Shown one piece after another: positions 7,072 to 8,311 of a DNA stretch of 8,311 bases. Origin of the DNA: JBDNJM01 sp041687755 (GTDB lineage: Bacteria; Planctomycetota; UBA1135; GCA-002686595); NCBI GenBank assembly GCA_041687755.1, contig JBDNJM010000100.1:1-8311 (forward strand). The letters are read 5' to 3'. The notes beneath the pieces are model-generated. The model saw only the letters and a list, made by a program, of their open reading frames with translations, was not told where the DNA came from and searched no databases. Within the stretch, counting starts at the first letter, position 1, and each line of letters starts with the position of its first letter. Made by a program: the position numbers and the translations under genes.

Positions 7072-7083
7072 CGTGTCGGAGCA
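7072..7083 (+). repeat. Third, partial copy of the repeat arm core
   Basis: CGTGTCGGAGCA occurs here in the same orientation as the left arm and is identical over 12 bases. The flanks then differ. It lies inside the interval bounded by the two full arms. It may be a degenerate internal copy or a protein-binding core. Confidence 0.5.
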
Positions 7084-7145
7084 GTGCCAACAAACCCACA
7101 AGCGCCGACCTCGCTTCGACGAATCCGCCCCATCGATCCCGGTGA

Positions 7146-7174
7146 CGAAGATCGTCGAATTTGCTCCGACACGT
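7146..7174 (-). repeat. 29-bp inverted repeat, right arm
   Basis: This is the reverse complement of the left arm with one mismatch (CGAAGATCGTCGAA at its inner end, GCTCCGACACGT at its outer end). Weak similarity continues outward for roughly 20 bases when the two arms are compared in the same orientation (shared CCGCA and ATC at matching distances). The original repeat may therefore have been longer than 29 bases. Confidence 0.85.
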
Positions 7175-7237
7175 CCGGCCGCATCTGCATCACCAACAAC
7201 TGATCCCCGGTGTCCACCGGAGCGGGGCAGGGTCACT

Positions 7238-7575
7238 CGACCGCCGTCCCCGAACTCCGACTCCCCACCCTCCCAGCCCCCGGCACCACGCTCGCCTTCG
7301 AACTCCGCAACCTCACGCCGCTGAGCCCCGCCTTCCTCCTGCGCTCCACCGAGTCGACCTCGACCCCACTCGGCCCCTGCCCCGTCTACCTGGCCCACCC
7401 CAGCCTCGTCGTGACGGCCCCGACCGACCCCACGGGCAACCTGCAGCTCACCGTCGACGTCCCCGACACCCAGACCCTCGCCGGCCTACGCCTGTTCGTC
7501 CAAGCCGGCGCTTTCGGCCACCGAGACCCAACCTTCGATACGACCAACGCCCTCGACCTGCAGTTCGGCCAGTGA
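7238..7575 (+). pseudogene. Orphan copy of the C-terminal module of the ELWxxDGT protein (5'-truncated paralogue)
   Basis: This segment encodes 111 residues that match the end of the 1016-residue protein without gaps: AVPELRLPTLPAPG, FLLRSTESTSTPLGPCP, VYLAHPSLVVTAP, VPDTQTLAGLRLFVQAGA, NALDLQFGQ. The GSGC entry of the module is replaced by unrelated sequence (GAGQGHS), and nothing resembling ELWxxDGT repeats or a signal peptide precedes it. An in-frame GTG at 7210 gives a 121-codon frame, but it has no ribosome binding site and would yield a cytoplasmic domain. The copy is most likely the remnant of a second repeat protein or a partial duplication. The reading frame is intact, with no stops or frameshifts. 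This implies recent origin, conversion from copy 1, or a retained use as a donor of alternative tails; I cannot tell these apart from sequence alone. Confidence 0.8.
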
Positions 7576-7586
7576 CCCCACCCGAT

Positions 7587-7904
7587 TCACCCGGACCGAA
7601 GAAGGCGGCACACTAGCTTCCGCCAGGCCCGCCAAGTCCTCGGTTGACGCGTCGGCCGACACCTGCAACTCGTAGACGAGGGGCCGCGGAGGGTCAACGC
7701 GTTCCTGGGCGTGGGGTCCATGTCGACGACGGTCAGCCCGACGAAGTCCGACGCCCGCCGAGCAAGCAGCAGCCCGTAGAGGCTGGCCACGACGTCGCCC
7801 GCCGAGACGCCGGTCCGGCGCGAGAGCTCGGTGAAGCTAAGACCCTTGCGAGCGCGGAGGTCCAGTGCAGCCGCGAGCGCGGTGGAGTGCTGATTGCGGT
7901 TCAT
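7587..7904 (-). CDS. Small helix-turn-helix-like protein, probably frameshifted
   Basis: The frame encodes 105 residues from an ATG at 7904. Residues about 22-50 (LSFTELSRRTGVSAGDVVAS followed by LYGLLLARR) read like a winged-helix or helix-turn-helix segment, as in small transcription regulators. The next part (ASDFVGLTVVDMDPTPRNAL) looks like a strand-rich wing. From about residue 75 the frame turns into an unlikely run of Arg, Cys and Trp. In the neighbouring minus-strand frame, the DNA from about 7680 down to 7623 reads plausibly (LVYELQVSADASTEDLAGLA) with strong G/C in codon third positions. This suggests a frameshift near 7680 and a decayed or misread gene. The 3' end then runs into the antisense of the orphan tail copy, so the original C-terminus may be lost. 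No specific family is assigned, and the DNA-binding role is inferred. Confidence 0.4.
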   Translation of the reverse strand: MNRNQHSTALAAALDLRARKGLSFTELSRRTGVSAGDVVASLYGLLLARRASDFVGLTVVDMDPTPRNALTLRGPSSTSCRCRPTRQPRTWRAWRKLVCRLLRSG

Positions 7905-8161
7905 GCCCGCAGCATCCTGTTCGGCACGCGGCTGGGAAGGTGGGCTTCACGCGACGGTTGCGGACATGGCAAGCGTCGAGTGCGGTGTTGGAACGATCAG
8001 GACCCTCATCTCCAGTGGCCCGACTTCCGCCGCGGCCTCCTACGCGCAACTCGCGCCCCTGGGGGTCGTGCCACCAACGACCCGCTCCTCCCTCTGTGCC
8101 AACGTTAGTGAGACAGCCTTCCGACCCGAGATTACTGTAGAGGGCGAAAGGATGACTGGAG
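7905..8161. other. Spacer upstream of the right IS3 element; probable element terminus inside
   Basis: No gene is called in these 257 bases. The left end of the IS3 element must lie here, a little upstream of its OrfA start at 8162. TGAGACAGCCTTCCGACCCG (8109-8128) is a plausible terminal inverted repeat because IS3 ends usually begin with TG and lie several tens of bases before OrfA. The matching right end is outside the window, so this cannot be confirmed. Confidence 0.3.
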
Positions 8162-8311
8162 ATGACCGACAAGCAGCACGAACAGCCTGAGGAACCCCGG
8201 GAGGGGCAATCGGAGCGTAGCGGAGGGGGCCCCTCCCGGGGTGCGCCCCTGGACCCCGAGGTGCTCTCCCGCCCCACGCGGCGTCGCTTCAGCGCTGAGT
8301 ACAAGTCGAAG
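8162..8311 (+). CDS. IS3-family OrfA (transposase helix-turn-helix subunit), N-terminal part, runs off the window
   Basis: Fifty residues are visible from ATG 8162. A polar, low-complexity leader (MTDKQHEQPEEPREGQ and a GGGPSRGAP stretch) is followed by DPEVLSRPTRRRFSAEYKSK at the edge. The segment RRRFSAEYK is the hallmark start of the IS3 OrfA (Tnp_8-like) helix-turn-helix domain, which binds the element's inverted repeats. In intact elements OrfA overlaps OrfB, and a frameshift joins them into the active transposase. GAAAGGA about 9 bases upstream could serve as a ribosome binding site. The element is transcribed outward from the window, opposite in direction to the IS3 remnant at the left edge; whether both belong to the same element type cannot be judged, because they show different parts. 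The 5' coding region contains a long perfect stem. Confidence 0.75.
   Translation, partial: MTDKQHEQPEEPREGQSERSGGGPSRGAPLDPEVLSRPTRRRFSAEYKSK
8194..8242 (+). promoter_or_regulatory. 14-bp perfect stem-loop inside the start of IS3 OrfA
   Basis: Bases 8194-8207 (ACCCCGGGAGGGGC) pair perfectly with 8229-8242 across a 21-nt loop, starting 32 bases after the A of the OrfA start codon. In mRNA this would be very stable. It could slow elongation on OrfA, reduce transposase yield, or block read-through transcription from outside the element. The inverted repeat also makes the encoded protein semi-symmetric (EPREGQ and GGGPSRGAP). The stem is seen directly; its regulatory role is inferred. Confidence 0.45.

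Larger units (their letters stand above)
6919..7174. mobile_element. MITE-like 256-bp element bounded by 29-bp inverted repeats
   Basis: The two ends are inverted copies of one 29-base sequence with a single mismatch, and no gene lies between them. This is the layout of a miniature inverted-repeat element that would depend on a transposase supplied elsewhere. No target-site duplication is visible immediately outside the ends (AGA on the left, CCG on the right). The termini are not recognised as those of a known IS family. It might instead be two separate copies of a dispersed repeat that landed in opposite orientation. Confidence 0.35.
6772..7237. other. Non-coding stretch containing inverted repeats; no convincing gene
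   Basis: No frame here looks like a real gene. The stretch holds a short GC stem just after the upstream stop (6819-6824 with 6828-6833, 3-nt loop), and a 13-bp inverted repeat with one mismatch (6768-6780 with 6961-6973) that overlaps the stop region of the 309-residue gene. It also holds the 29-bp inverted repeat annotated separately. The right end abuts the orphan copy of the ELWxxDGT gene tail, so a rearrangement junction must lie close to 7238. Confidence 0.5.

Noticed and set aside
6768..7217. A 149-codon minus-strand frame through the inverted-repeat region
   Set aside because: It crosses both repeat arms, shows no domain and is Arg/Gly-rich in the manner of antisense GC-rich DNA.
7837..8304. 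A 155-codon minus-strand frame at the right end
   Set aside because: It overlaps the recognisable IS3 OrfA start on the plus strand and the opposite-frame small regulator. Its sequence is low in information and lacks motifs.
1..8311. A CRISPR array, tRNA or rRNA gene
   Set aside because: No regularly spaced direct repeats, no cloverleaf-like segment with a T-loop motif, and no ribosomal RNA signature was seen on either strand.

Overview
The window is GC-rich DNA, probably from a member of the Planctomycetota or a related lineage. The main reason is a 1016-residue exported protein (1762-4812) with about ten ELWxxDGT-type repeats. It ends in a C-terminal module of a kind that I associate with large planctomycetal secreted proteins (GSGC entry, GPCPLYL, VPDTPTLAGLRLFVQAG, NALDLQLG tail). 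Shine-Dalgarno sequences are weak throughout, which fits that lineage but does not prove it.

Layout, left to right. At 1-153 on the minus strand is the C-terminal end of an IS3-family transposase. It runs off the left edge and has lost its upstream part. At 338-1552 (minus) is a protein with a C-terminal plasmid pRiA4b ORF-3-like domain and an N-terminal Cys4 segment. It is transcribed away from the ELWxxDGT gene across a short spacer that holds a 9-bp hairpin. From about 5200 to 6770 the base composition shifts to lower GC. This stretch carries two plus-strand genes that I cannot assign: an 85-residue secreted protein with five cysteines after its predicted signal peptide (5474-5731), and a 309-residue single-pass membrane-anchored protein (5842-6771). 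A perfect 12-bp stem-loop lies between them. Next comes a non-coding stretch (6772-7237) with a 29-bp near-perfect inverted repeat delimiting 256 bp, similar in form to a MITE. At 7238-7575 is an orphan, gap-free copy of the last 338 bp of the ELWxxDGT gene. A small minus-strand helix-turn-helix-like ORF follows (7587-7904), apparently frameshifted. The window ends inside the start of an IS3-family OrfA (8162 onward), whose 5' coding region contains a 14-bp perfect stem.

The window therefore looks like an accessory region bordered by IS3 fragments. The ELWxxDGT gene is its only large well-supported gene. The two copies of its 3' end lie in direct orientation around a compositionally different segment that carries the two unassigned envelope or secreted genes. 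That arrangement suggests insertion or tandem-paralogue decay. Recombination between the copies could delete the segment or exchange the protein's C-terminus. No CRISPR array, tRNA, rRNA or complete mobile element was seen. No complete novel system can be demonstrated from this window; the best candidates are the 85/309-residue pair and the duplicated tail.
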